From NCBI GenBank assembly GCA_946405105.1, contig CAMJFY010000001.1, forward strand, positions 154,429 to 218,428: a stretch of 64,000 nt of DNA, written 5' to 3'. How positions within the stretch are numbered: position 1 is the first letter of the stretch; every line of letters starts with the position of its first letter. The notes under the pieces are model-generated. The model made no database searches and was not told the DNA's origin. It saw only the letters and a list, made by a program, of their open reading frames with translations. This DNA comes from an uncultured Caryophanales bacterium. GTDB taxonomy: Bacteria > Bacillota_I > Bacilli_A > Acholeplasmatales > Anaeroplasmataceae. The translations under genes and the position numbers were made by a program. Below are positions 55,891 through 64,000 of this stretch, one piece after another.

Positions 55891-56018
55891 TTTCCTAAAA
55901 GGGAGTAGAAACCTGATATCAGGATTATGTGTCGACATACCCAGTATGATTATCATACTCGTACATAAGTTAAATTTCGAGACTTTTACCAAATTAGGTA
56001 TTAGTCTTATTTTTTTGA
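55891..56018 (+). promoter_or_regulatory. yybP-ykoY-type (Mn2+) riboswitch with overlapping terminator
   Basis: The 5' arm AAAAG followed by GGAGTAG (from 55897) and the 3' arm CGAGA followed by CTTTTACC (55978-55990) match the yybP-ykoY core, in which AAAGG-GGAGUAG pairs with CAAGA-CCUUU-ACC. Between them are a CCTGA/TCAGG hairpin and a longer arm closed by TTATGT/ACATAA with an inner GTATGA/TCATAC. The 3' arm is also part of a terminator: AGACT / AGTCT with TACC / GGTA (55980-56007), then TATTTTTTT. Aptamer folding would destroy the terminator, so metal binding should switch expression on. Confidence 0.75.
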
Positions 56019-56038
56019 AAAAACGGAGGATAACAGAT

Positions 56039-57763
56039 TTGAACAATTTGCAGGTATTATCATCAGTTTTAGAAATAGGAATTGAGTTTGATGGAGTTTG
56101 GCAAGCCATTCTATTTGTTTTAGGTGGTCTTGGTATTTTCCTATTTGGTATCCATATGATGGGTACAAGCCTTAAGAATTTAGCCGGAGACAAATTAAGA
56201 TTAATTATTCAAAAATCAACAAAAACACCATTTATGGGTATGATTGTTGGTTTTGCCGTAACAATGCTTACTCAATCATCTTCAACAACAAGTGCGATTG
56301 CTGTAGGTCTAGTAGGTGCTGGTTTAATGACATTTGGCCAATCAATTGGCGTGTTATTAGGAGCAAACATTGGAGGTACAGTATTACCATTATTAATGGC
56401 AGCATTACCTTCTTACGTTAAACCAATAGTTGCAGTAGTATTAGTATTTTTAGGTGCTGCAATGGTATTCTTCTTTAAGAAAGAAATAATTAAACAAGTT
56501 GGATCTGTAATCTTAGGATTTGGTTTAATCTTCTTAGGATTAGCCTTAATCGATATGAGTTTTGATTTCGTTCAAGATCAACATAAAGAATTTATAACAA
56601 CAATGTTTACTAATTTATCAGATGCTCCAGAGCTTGCAGTATTAGTTGGTGTATTATTCACTATGATTGTTCAATCAAGTGCTGCAACAATTGGTATCGT
56701 TCAAGGTCTATATGCAGTAGGTTCATTATCACTTACTGGTTCATTAGCTTTAATGCTTGGCGCAAACCTAGGAACAACTATAACTGCGATAATTGCATGT
56801 CTTGGTTCATCAAGAACAGCTAGAAAGGTTGCTGTTGCTAACACATTAATTAAATTTGTTGGTGTATTTATATTTACAATTATATTTAGATTTGCATTCA
56901 GCAAATTAATGGAAATAATAAATACTGCGATATTTAAGGATGCTCTAAATCCATTAATTATTTCAATTTCTCATATAGGATTTAATATAATTAATTCATT
57001 GTTGATTTTAGCATTATTAAAACCATTTATTAAGCTATGTGATAAGATTGTTCCTGAAAAAGAAGAAAAATCTATCGAGGATGCATTACTTGATTATACA
57101 TTAATGAAAAAATCACCTAACCTAGCATTATCATTTGCTAAAAAGGCAATTGATTACATGGCTGAAAATGTAGAAAATTATGAAATCATCGCTCACGAAT
57201 ATGCGTTTAATAGAAATGATGATTTAATTGATAAAGGAATTGAATACGAAAGAACAATTAACTGTCTAGATAAGAGAATTCATGATTATTTAATCAAATT
57301 AACTATTCAAAACCTAGATGCAAAGTCTTCAACATATTTATCTAAATACCTAGATCAAATTAAGGATTTAGAAAGAGTAGGAGATCACTGTACAAATTTA
57401 TTTGAATTCTTCCAGGATAGATATGAAAAGGAAATGCATCTATCTGATGATGGACAACAGGACTTAGAACAAATGTTTGCTACTGTAGAGCAAATGACTA
57501 AAAATACTGTTAGAGCTTTAAAGGATTGGAACCCAACACTTGCTGAAGAAACATTACCTTTAGAGGATGAAACAGATAATTTAGAAGAAGTATTTAGAGA
57601 AAGACATGTTCATAGAGTTGAATCTGGTAAATGCTCATTCATTAATACACAACATTACATTGAAATATTGTCTAATTTAGAGAGAATGGGAGACCATCTT
57701 ACAAATGTATTAGAGTCAATAGCTTCTAAAGAATATTGTAAGAATGATGAATTCCATCATTAA
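56039..57763 (+). CDS. Na/Pi-cotransporter family protein with PhoU-like C-terminus
   Basis: The 574-residue protein has two inverted-repeat transport units with the signature QSSS: TQSSSTTSAIAVGLVGAGL and VQSSAATIGIVQGLYAVGSL, together with GANIGGTV and GANLGTTIT. After the helices a PhoU-like helical region (about 395-574) follows. I place the start at TTG 56039, 9 bases after GGAGG and in frame with the family start; the ATG at 55946 lies inside the riboswitch. Similar NptA/YjbB proteins move phosphate with Na+. The riboswitch upstream suggests that a divalent metal controls it. Confidence 0.85.
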   Translation: MNNLQVLSSVLEIGIEFDGVWQAILFVLGGLGIFLFGIHMMGTSLKNLAGDKLRLIIQKSTKTPFMGMIVGFAVTMLTQSSSTTSAIAVGLVGAGLMTFGQSIGVLLGANIGGTVLPLLMAALPSYVKPIVAVVLVFLGAAMVFFFKKEIIKQVGSVILGFGLIFLGLALIDMSFDFVQDQHKEFITTMFTNLSDAPELAVLVGVLFTMIVQSSAATIGIVQGLYAVGSLSLTGSLALMLGANLGTTITAIIACLGSSRTARKVAVANTLIKFVGVFIFTIIFRFAFSKLMEIINTAIFKDALNPLIISISHIGFNIINSLLILALLKPFIKLCDKIVPEKEEKSIEDALLDYTLMKKSPNLALSFAKKAIDYMAENVENYEIIAHEYAFNRNDDLIDKGIEYERTINCLDKRIHDYLIKLTIQNLDAKSSTYLSKYLDQIKDLERVGDHCTNLFEFFQDRYEKEMHLSDDGQQDLEQMFATVEQMTKNTVRALKDWNPTLAEETLPLEDETDNLEEVFRERHVHRVESGKCSFINTQHYIEILSNLERMGDHLTNVLESIASKEYCKNDEFHH

Positions 57764-57778
57764 TAGGAGGATAGGAAA

Positions 57779-58852
57779 ATGTTTTGTTTAATTCCAACAT
57801 TTTATGACGGATGGCATATTGCACCAAAAATATTAATATTAATTGCTTTCATGGTTGTTGGTGTTGTTTTCTTAGTTAAGTTTTGTGATTTATTTGTTGG
57901 CTCAGCTTCTGCAATAGCTAAAAAATTACATATTGCACCTATGATTATAGGTTTAACAGTAGTAGCTATGGGAACATCTTGTCCTGAGCTTGCAGTATCA
58001 GTATCTGATTCAATTGCTTGTTTAATAGAAGGAAATGGGGCAAACGCTAATGTTGCCTTAGGTAATGTTGTAGGATCTAATATTTGTAATATTTTATTAG
58101 TATTAGGTTTATCGATTGTATTTACACCTATCATTATTAAAAAAGGATTATTAAAAAGAGAATTTCCATTTTTAATTGGTGTTTCATTATTATTTGTAAT
58201 ATTTGGTATATTCTTTGGAATAGGAACTGCTACAGGTAATTATGCAATCTTAAGATGGGAAGGTATTATATTCATTGTATTAATGATTGCTTATCTTACT
58301 TATTTAGTAATAGATGCAATAAAACACCCAACAGAGGATGAAAACCAAGAAGAAATCAAAGATATGAAGCTTTGGAAGGCTATTATCTTTGTAATATTAG
58401 GTGCAGTAGGTATTGCATGCGGTGGCGAATTTGTGGTATTTGGTGCTAAAGGCCTAGCTATGACTGGTGCTGATGCAATTCATGTTGACCATAACCTTGC
58501 TGAATCATTAGTTGGCTTAACAATAGTTGCAGTAGGTACATCACTTCCAGAGCTAGTAACATCAGTTGTTGCTGCTAAAAAAGGCGAAAACGATATTGCC
58601 CTTGGAAATGTAATTGGTTCAAATATATTTAATATTTTATTTGTAATTGGTATTGCTGCTACAGTTAATCCATTAACATCAGGACCTGAAATAGTAGTAG
58701 ACTTGATCGTAATGATGACTATAACATTATTATTATTTGGATTTGCTTTAACTAAAAAGCTTAATAAAGCAATGGGATTCATATTCCTTGCGATATATCT
58801 TGGATATACAACATATTTAATATTAAGAACACTTGGCATTATAAATATTTAA
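57779..58852 (+). CDS. CaCA-family cation/Na+ (or H+) antiporter, YrbG-like
   Basis: The 357-residue membrane protein has ten helices and the two alpha repeats of the CaCA superfamily: GTSCPELAVSVSDSI ... NVALGNVVGSNICNI and GTSLPELVTSVVAAKKGENDIALGNVIGSNIFNI. Both repeats keep the acidic Glu and the GSN motif used for Ca2+ coordination. It follows the Na/Pi-like gene by 15 bases with GGAGGA between, in the same transcript, so the riboswitch should control both. If the switch senses Mn2+, this exchanger may export Mn2+ as well as Ca2+; this is inference. Confidence 0.88.
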   Translation: MFCLIPTFYDGWHIAPKILILIAFMVVGVVFLVKFCDLFVGSASAIAKKLHIAPMIIGLTVVAMGTSCPELAVSVSDSIACLIEGNGANANVALGNVVGSNICNILLVLGLSIVFTPIIIKKGLLKREFPFLIGVSLLFVIFGIFFGIGTATGNYAILRWEGIIFIVLMIAYLTYLVIDAIKHPTEDENQEEIKDMKLWKAIIFVILGAVGIACGGEFVVFGAKGLAMTGADAIHVDHNLAESLVGLTIVAVGTSLPELVTSVVAAKKGENDIALGNVIGSNIFNILFVIGIAATVNPLTSGPEIVVDLIVMMTITLLLFGFALTKKLNKAMGFIFLAIYLGYTTYLILRTLGIINI

Positions 58853-58922
58853 ATTTTTTTAAAATAATTTCATAATTTTTAAGTTTTCAATCGTTTACTA
58901 TAGGTGAAGAGGGAAAAAGAGT

Positions 58923-59426
58923 ATGAATTTAGAAAAGTTGGCAGCTAGCTATAAAGCGGGAGATGAGCTAGCATTTAATAAGATTTATAATGAAACATTG
59001 CCCTTAGTTAGATCAATTATTTATTCATACATTAGAGATAATGAAACGATAAAAGATCTAATTCAGGATGTATATACAAAGGTTTCATTAAATATTAAAG
59101 ATTTTCAAGCAAAATCATTATTAAATTGGATATATACAATATCAAAGAATGCAGCATTAGATTATATAAAAAAGAAAAAAGAAGATAATATATCTAATGT
59201 TGAAATAATTGCCGACAACAACAGTTCATACAAGCCTCTTTTAAAAATTGTCATTAAGACCTTAGATTACCCTGAAAGAGAGATATTCTTATTGAAGGTA
59301 TTAGAAGGTTATACAACAAAAGAATTATCCCGAATTCTAAATATGACAACTAACCAAGTAAATTATTCCTACAATTTAGCGAAGGAAAAATTAAGAGGGG
59401 AGCTAAAAGATTATGAAATTAAATGA
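58923..59426 (+). CDS. ECF-type RNA polymerase sigma factor
   Basis: The 167-residue protein has sigma region 2 (LAFNKIYNETLPLVRSIIYSYIRDNETIKDLIQDVYTKV, with WIYTISKNAALDYIKKKK) and region 4 (EREIFLLKVLEGYTTKELSRILNMTTNQVNYSYNLAKEKLRGEL). No region 3 or N-terminal region 1 is present, as for ECF factors. It overlaps the next gene by 14 bases, the usual sigma/anti-sigma layout. Its own promoter type could not be identified. Confidence 0.9.
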   Translation: MNLEKLAASYKAGDELAFNKIYNETLPLVRSIIYSYIRDNETIKDLIQDVYTKVSLNIKDFQAKSLLNWIYTISKNAALDYIKKKKEDNISNVEIIADNNSSYKPLLKIVIKTLDYPEREIFLLKVLEGYTTKELSRILNMTTNQVNYSYNLAKEKLRGELKDYEIK

Positions 59427-61206
59427 TTTTAATAAGAATTTAAAACAAGAATATGAAGAAAATTTAAATCTAAAGCCAAAAAAGATAAAAAACAAAAAAA
59501 GTGTTTTACAAATATCTTTAATTCCAGCCTTTGCGATTGCAGGATTGTTAATCGCAATAGTATCTGGGTTGTTGTTAGAACAAGTATATGTAAAGAATTA
59601 TAACAATAGTATAAAACAAGCATATAATTTTGATTACGAATCAAAAGATCAGATGTATAAAGTTAATAATTATAATGAATTAAAGGAATTATATAATAAA
59701 AATAAACCAAAGAAATCATGGATGGATGAATTATTTTCATTCTTTGAAAGCACAAAGACTAGTAGTGGTGATTTAGTAGATGGTGCACCTGATTTGGCTG
59801 ATTTTGAAGGTGGTACAGCAACATCTGATGCTCCTAGCGAAGAAGCAAGAACTCAATTTGATACTAATGTTCAAGAAGCAGGAGTAGATGAGGCTGATAT
59901 AGCTAAATGTGATGGAACATATATTTATTATTTATATTATTCAAATTATGAGCCATATTTTAAGATTTATGATTTATCAGGAAATGTAATAATAAATCAA
60001 AAAATTACATTCCATAATGATAACGCAAATCAAGAATTTGATTATGCCTTATATTATTATGGTTATCCATATTATAGTAATTGTAAGCTATATATTAGAG
60101 GAAATAATATTATTATTGAATCAGGTACAGCAGTAACTATATATAAATTAGAAAATAATCAATTAACATTAGAATATGTATCATCATTTAATAGATTAGC
60201 TACATCAAGATTAATTGATAATTATTATTATTTCATTGGTTGTGTTTCATATTCTACTTCAGTAGCTAATTATGATGACCTATATTATGATGGCTTCTCT
60301 AACTATAATTATATTTATAGATTATATAGATTTAATTTAGATACAAACGATGTTGAATCAGTGGATTTAGTTGACTCATATTATTCAACTTATTATATGA
60401 ATAAAGATTATATAGTTATAGCCACAGATATATATTATGATGGTGATTATATTACAGCATTAAAGCTTTTCGATACAGATTTAAATCCATTAGGCGTATA
60501 TAGAGTAAAAGGCGAATTAAACGACAATTTCGCAATAAATATTAAAGATAAATATTTAAGAGTAGTTTCTACTAATGTATGTAGAAAGAAAGAAATGGTT
60601 AATAACCTAGCTATATTTGATTTAAAAGAAGAAAAGAGAATTGCTTTAATCGATAAGGGCTTAGGAGAAGATCTTGAAAGCGTTAAGTCAGTTACTTATA
60701 ATGGAGATAAGTGTTTCGTTGTAACATTCTTTACAACAGATCCTTTATATGAAATTGATTTATCTGATCCATATAACCCTGTAATAGTAGATTCATATGC
60801 TGCCCCTGGATATTCAGCATATTTAAAGACATTTGTTGTTAATAATGAAACATATGTTTTAGGATTAGGATATATAGATTTTGATAACAAGATATCTTTA
60901 TATAAAGACGAGGATAAGAATGTTCAAATCGGAGAAGATTATATAATATATAATTGTGATTATGGTATGTTCAATGATTATCATTCATATTTATTCTATG
61001 TATCAGATGCTGATAATGCAATATATTTTGGTGTTCAAAGAACATATGAATTCTATACAATGTATAAGATAAATGTATCAACAGGAGAAATAACTCAATT
61101 TAAGAATTATACTACAAATGGAGATACAAGATGTTTCTTAATTAATTCAGTGTTCTATATTCCAACTAGAACAGAATTAATAACATCTACTTTTACAACT
61201 ATATAA
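59413..61206 (+). CDS. Membrane-anchored beta-propeller protein, candidate anti-sigma sensor
   Basis: The 597-residue protein has a short basic cytoplasmic N-terminus (1-30), one membrane helix (31-56) and a large outer part. It has the opening motif FDTNVQEAGVDEADIAKCDGTYIYYL, typical of the COG4880/PF09826 secreted beta-propeller family. Repeated strands rich in Tyr and Asp follow. Coupling to the sigma gene by a 14-base overlap suggests it holds the sigma factor at the membrane and senses an external signal. No classical anti-sigma (zinc or RsgI) domain is seen in its 30-residue tail, so this function is inferred from position. Confidence 0.7.
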   Translation: MKLNDFNKNLKQEYEENLNLKPKKIKNKKSVLQISLIPAFAIAGLLIAIVSGLLLEQVYVKNYNNSIKQAYNFDYESKDQMYKVNNYNELKELYNKNKPKKSWMDELFSFFESTKTSSGDLVDGAPDLADFEGGTATSDAPSEEARTQFDTNVQEAGVDEADIAKCDGTYIYYLYYSNYEPYFKIYDLSGNVIINQKITFHNDNANQEFDYALYYYGYPYYSNCKLYIRGNNIIIESGTAVTIYKLENNQLTLEYVSSFNRLATSRLIDNYYYFIGCVSYSTSVANYDDLYYDGFSNYNYIYRLYRFNLDTNDVESVDLVDSYYSTYYMNKDYIVIATDIYYDGDYITALKLFDTDLNPLGVYRVKGELNDNFAINIKDKYLRVVSTNVCRKKEMVNNLAIFDLKEEKRIALIDKGLGEDLESVKSVTYNGDKCFVVTFFTTDPLYEIDLSDPYNPVIVDSYAAPGYSAYLKTFVVNNETYVLGLGYIDFDNKISLYKDEDKNVQIGEDYIIYNCDYGMFNDYHSYLFYVSDADNAIYFGVQRTYEFYTMYKINVSTGEITQFKNYTTNGDTRCFLINSVFYIPTRTELITSTFTTI

Positions 61207-61215
61207 GAATAATAG

Positions 61216-61246
61216 AAGAAGAGTATTATACTCTTCTTTATTTTTT
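61216..61246 (+). terminator. Sigma/propeller operon terminator
   Basis: AAGAAGAGTA / TACTCTTCTT (61216-61225, 61229-61238), then a T-rich tract. Confidence 0.9.
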
Positions 61247-61280
61247 GTTATTGTGATACAATTTTATTGAGGTTTTGATT

Positions 61281-62615
61281 ATGGCAACTAAAAGACAAAA
61301 GAAAAAAGCATATAATACTGCCAAAAAGGTAGCAAAGAATAATCCCACATTATTTATAGTCATTGCAATAATAGTTATATTGTTACTTGTTGGTGCAGGA
61401 GTATATATTTATTTAAATAAAGATAAGTTGTTCAATAAAGAAAATAAAAATGAATCAGTGGAAATTGATAAGGTTTTATATGAAGATTTTCAAATTCATT
61501 TTCTAGAACTTGGAAATAATAACTCTGGAGATTCTGTTTATGTAAAAGCGGGAGATAATGATATTCTAATTGATGCTGGATCAAGAGGTAATTCAGCGGC
61601 AACCATTAATAATTATGTTAAGCAATATTGTACAGATGGTAAATTAGAATATGTTATTTCTACGCATGGTCATCAAGATCATATTGCAGGTTTTGCAGGA
61701 GTAAGTGATAATAAAGCAAAGAATTTTAAGGGAGAATCTGTAGACAAAACGGGAGTTTTATATTATTTTGAGGTTGAAACTTTTATAGATTTTACATATT
61801 ATAATAGTGTCGATAATAAAACAGCAAGTATTGATGATTATTCGACATCAACAGAATATGGTAAGTATTTAAGAGCGAGAAATTATGCCATCTCTAATAA
61901 CGCAACACATTATACAGCTAAAGATTTATGGGATACAAACAATACCACATTTAATTTAGGATCAGGAATCACTATGGATATCTTGTATAATAAGTATTAT
62001 TTTGAGACATCTAGTGATGAGAACAATTATTCAGTATGTACATTATTTAATTATAATGACCATCATTTTATGTTGACAGGAGATTTAGAAAAAGAAGGCG
62101 AAGATGCTCTTGCAAATTATTATGATGGATCAACATCTAAGAAGACACTACCACATTGTGATTTATTTAAAGGTGGACATCATGGTAGCGCTACTTCATC
62201 AAATGAGTGCTTATTAGAAAAAATAACTCCAGATATTTGTTGTGTTTGTTGTTGTGCAGGGGACACTGAATATACTGCAAATTATTCAACTCAATTTCCA
62301 ACACAAGCATTTATTGATAGAATAGCTAAATATACATCAAATGTATATGTAACTACATTATATAATGAAGAAACAAAGACAAATGAATCTATGAACGGCA
62401 ACATTGTTGTATCATCAGATGGAAAAGAAGTTGGTATTCAAGCATCTAATAATTTAACTAAGCTTAAGGATACTGAATGGTTTAACGCAGATATATATGT
62501 TGATTCATCGGGTAAAAATGTATCTTCAAAAGGAAGTCATGATTTTTATACAAAAGATACGCCTGGAGTAACTAAAGTAAAAAGAAGGATTTGGCCTGCA
62601 AATGGGGTCACCTAG
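61281..62615 (+). CDS. Membrane-anchored metallo-beta-lactamase-fold hydrolase (ComEC C-domain-like)
   Basis: The 444-residue protein has a Lys-rich N-terminus and one membrane helix (about 26-46, LFIVIAIIVILLLVGAGVYIYL), putting the enzyme outside. The MBL fold has His129-x-His131-x-Asp133-His134 in STHGHQDHIAG, then LTGDLEKEGE and FKGGHHGSATSSNE, the pattern of stand-alone ComEC/Rec2 nuclease-like domains. DNA or nucleotide hydrolysis at the cell surface is an inference. I set the start at the ATG 61281, 8 bases after GAGG. The next gene, 9 bases on, is another phosphoesterase of nucleotides. Confidence 0.85.
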   Translation: MATKRQKKKAYNTAKKVAKNNPTLFIVIAIIVILLLVGAGVYIYLNKDKLFNKENKNESVEIDKVLYEDFQIHFLELGNNNSGDSVYVKAGDNDILIDAGSRGNSAATINNYVKQYCTDGKLEYVISTHGHQDHIAGFAGVSDNKAKNFKGESVDKTGVLYYFEVETFIDFTYYNSVDNKTASIDDYSTSTEYGKYLRARNYAISNNATHYTAKDLWDTNNTTFNLGSGITMDILYNKYYFETSSDENNYSVCTLFNYNDHHFMLTGDLEKEGEDALANYYDGSTSKKTLPHCDLFKGGHHGSATSSNECLLEKITPDICCVCCCAGDTEYTANYSTQFPTQAFIDRIAKYTSNVYVTTLYNEETKTNESMNGNIVVSSDGKEVGIQASNNLTKLKDTEWFNADIYVDSSGKNVSSKGSHDFYTKDTPGVTKVKRRIWPANGVT

Positions 62616-62624
62616 GGAGGAATT

Positions 62625-63572
62625 ATGGAAAAGATTTTAAAATTAATTAAAAAATACAATAGAATAATAATCTTTGGCCATGTTAGACCTGATGGTGATT
62701 GTATAGGTAGTCAATATGGCTTATACCATATCATTAAGGATAGTTTCCCTAATAAAGAGGTTTATGTATCTGGTGAGGTAAGCGATTATTGTAAATTTAT
62801 AGGCGCGCCTACAATGATAGATGATTCTTTATTTAAAGGATCGCTTGCAATATGTGTTGATATTGCAAATTCAGAAAGAGTATCTGATCAAAGATACAAG
62901 AATTGTGATTATGTATTAAAAATTGATCATCATCCATCAGTAGAAGAATATGGTGATTATAATTATGTAGATTCAAATTCTCCAGCATGTGCTCAAATAT
63001 TAACTGAATTTTATGACAAATTTAAAAACGAGCTAGTAATGTCTAAAGAGGCAGCTACTGCACTTTATGTAGGATTAAACACAGATACAGGTAGATTTAA
63101 ATTTGATTCTGTTAAATCTAAAACATTTAATATTGCAGCATTATTACTAGATAAGGGTGTAGACCTTTCTTATGTAGATAATAATTTATCTGTAGAATCA
63201 TTAAATTCATTAAAATTTAAAGGATATGTTCTATCTAACTTTAAAATGACTCCTAATGGATTTGCCTATATTATAGTAAAAAAGGAAACAATCAAAGAAT
63301 TTGGGGTCTCAAATGAGGAAGCTGCAAACCAGGTTACAGCTATATCAACTATTAATACTTGTCCATCATGGGCAATGTTTATTGAATACGATAATGAAAT
63401 AAGAATTAGATTAAGAAGTAGAGGACCAATAATTAACACTCTAGCTGAAAAATATAAGGGTGGAGGTCACCCTAAGGCAGCAGGAGCTAGCTTAGATTCT
63501 TGGGATGATTTAGATAAATTCTTATCAGATATTGATAATTTGGTAAAGAAATATAAGAAAAATAATGCCTAG
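62625..63572 (+). CDS. nrnA: NrnA-like DHH/DHHA1 phosphoesterase
   Basis: The 315-residue protein has the DHH motifs GHVRPDGDCIGSQ, CVDIANSERV, KIDHHPSV and LNTDTGRFKF, and the DHHA1 glycine-rich GGGHPKAAGASL. NrnA-type enzymes degrade oligoribonucleotides of a few residues, and some hydrolyse pAp or pApA. It follows an MBL-fold hydrolase by 9 bases, so together they may process nucleic-acid fragments. The TAG stop lies inside its terminator stem. Confidence 0.9.
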   Translation: MEKILKLIKKYNRIIIFGHVRPDGDCIGSQYGLYHIIKDSFPNKEVYVSGEVSDYCKFIGAPTMIDDSLFKGSLAICVDIANSERVSDQRYKNCDYVLKIDHHPSVEEYGDYNYVDSNSPACAQILTEFYDKFKNELVMSKEAATALYVGLNTDTGRFKFDSVKSKTFNIAALLLDKGVDLSYVDNNLSVESLNSLKFKGYVLSNFKMTPNGFAYIIVKKETIKEFGVSNEEAANQVTAISTINTCPSWAMFIEYDNEIRIRLRSRGPIINTLAEKYKGGGHPKAAGASLDSWDDLDKFLSDIDNLVKKYKKNNA

Positions 63573-63597
63573 GTTTTCCTGGGCATTATTATTTATT
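63561..63597 (+). terminator. Terminator overlapping the nrnA stop codon
   Basis: A 13-bp stem (63561-63573 with 63578-63590, one G-U pair), loop TTTT, contains the TAG stop in its 5' arm. Confidence 0.85.
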
Positions 63598-63619
63598 TTA
63601 AAATAAAATCACTTTTTAC

Positions 63620-63648
63620 TTGCAAAATCATTAATAATTTTGTATACT
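63620..63648 (+). promoter_or_regulatory. tRNA-Gln promoter
   Basis: TTGCAA (63620-63625), a 17-base spacer and TATACT (63643-63648), 17 bases before the tRNA. Confidence 0.75.
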
Positions 63649-63665
63649 TGTTATTGCTGATACTT

Positions 63666-63740
63666 AGGAATATAGCCAAGCGGTAAGGCAAGGGACTTTG
63701 ACTCCCTCACGCGCTGGTTCGAATCCAGCTATTCCTGCCA
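63666..63740 (+). tRNA. trnQ: tRNA-Gln (anticodon UUG), CCA encoded
   Basis: A full cloverleaf can be folded: acceptor AGGAATA / TATTCCT, a three-pair D stem, anticodon stem AGGGA / TCCCT around CTTTGAC (anticodon TTG), T stem GCTGG / CCAGC with TTCGAAT, and an encoded CCA. UUG reads both Gln codons. It is a lone tRNA gene with its own promoter and terminator. Confidence 0.96.
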
Positions 63741-63752
63741 GCTTTAAAAAAC

Positions 63753-63777
63753 ACTCTTCGTTAGAAGAGTTTTTTTG
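63753..63777 (+). terminator. tRNA-Gln terminator
   Basis: ACTCTTC / GAAGAGT (63753-63759, 63764-63770) with loop GTTA, followed by six T. Confidence 0.9.
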
Positions 63778-64000
63778 TTAGTTAATTGTCGAGAGACAAA
63801 ACTGTTTAGCAATAAAGTTACACAAAAAGTAGCGAAAGATAGAGACCTAGCAATAGGTCTTTTTCTTTTTGATTAAGCTAATAATAATAATATTTTTAAG
63901 AATAATATTGAAAAAAATTTTTAATTAAGATTTAATCAATAATATAAAGGAGACTAACTATTAGAAGTCAAGAGTAAATTTAAAGAATTTATTAAATAAA
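63778..64000 (+). other. Unassigned AT-rich tail with one terminator and a promoter-like stretch
   Basis: A second terminator hairpin AGACCTA / TAGGTCT (63843-63849, 63854-63860) with T's follows about 65 bases of mixed-base sequence that codes for nothing obvious, so a short RNA is possible. Beyond it, TTGAAA (63908), 17 bases and TTTAAT (63931), then AAAGGAG (63946-63952) look like the start of a new gene. No ATG, GTG or TTG follows at a proper distance before the window ends. Confidence 0.4.

Noticed and set aside
55946..56038. ATG 55946 as the start of the Na/Pi-like gene
   Set aside because: It lies inside the riboswitch and ahead of the terminator; TTG 56039 follows GGAGG.

Overview
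The window is a strongly AT-rich bacterial chromosome segment spanning the replication origin of a low-GC Gram-positive (Bacillota, Bacilli/Erysipelotrichia or RF39-like). The grounds are: rpmH-rnpA-yidC-jag and dnaX-ybaB-recR-rpoE run leftward, while dnaA-dnaN-yaaA-recF-gyrB-gyrA run rightward from DnaA-box clusters at about 12.0-12.3 kb and 13.6-13.7 kb. RpoE (delta), a T-box leader, a cre site and a yybP-ykoY-type riboswitch also fit that phylum. TGA is a stop (yidC, yaaA, the phosphoglycosyl transferase gene), so this is not a code-4 mollicute. Secreted pectinase and InlB-type repeat proteins suggest a gut or plant-matter habitat. The exact lineage cannot be fixed by eye.

Left part (1-11.9 kb): the 3' end of a large surface protein with Listeria/Bacteroides-type repeats. 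Then come leftward operons: RR-HK-ArsR; rpoE; dnaX-ybaB-recR-DUF1934; a permuted NlpC/P60-like (C92) protein; rpmH-rnpA-yidC-jag. Middle (12-33.3 kb): the origin and rightward replication genes, a lipoprotein, a secreted CE8-PL9 pectinase behind a cre-overlapped promoter, a nuclease-helicase, NAD synthesis genes (nadE, an NMN adenylyltransferase), and a TetR/MMPL divergon with a palindromic operator candidate.

33.3-52 kb: a T-box leader (Asn specifier likely) controls a flavodoxin-like gene and asnS. Next is a glycan cluster of about 16 kb: glycosyltransferases, flippase, two polymerase/ligase-like membrane proteins, a polyprenyl-phosphate sugar transferase, cardiolipin synthase, a full GDP-D-glycero-D-manno-heptose route (GmhA, HddA, an HddC-GmhB fusion) and a GDP-mannose route (a PMI-GMD-like fusion, ManC). 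Together they could make a heptose- or deoxyheptose-containing cell-surface polysaccharide.

52-64 kb: an HD-GYP protein with a long acidic tail, prs-pth, and a Mn2+-type (yybP-ykoY-like) riboswitch with an overlapping terminator in front of a Na/Pi-cotransporter-PhoU protein and a CaCA cation exchanger. Then an ECF sigma factor overlapping a membrane-anchored beta-propeller protein (possible anti-sigma sensor), an MBL-fold hydrolase, an NrnA-like DHH phosphoesterase and tRNA-Gln(UUG). No insertion sequence, prophage or CRISPR array was seen.
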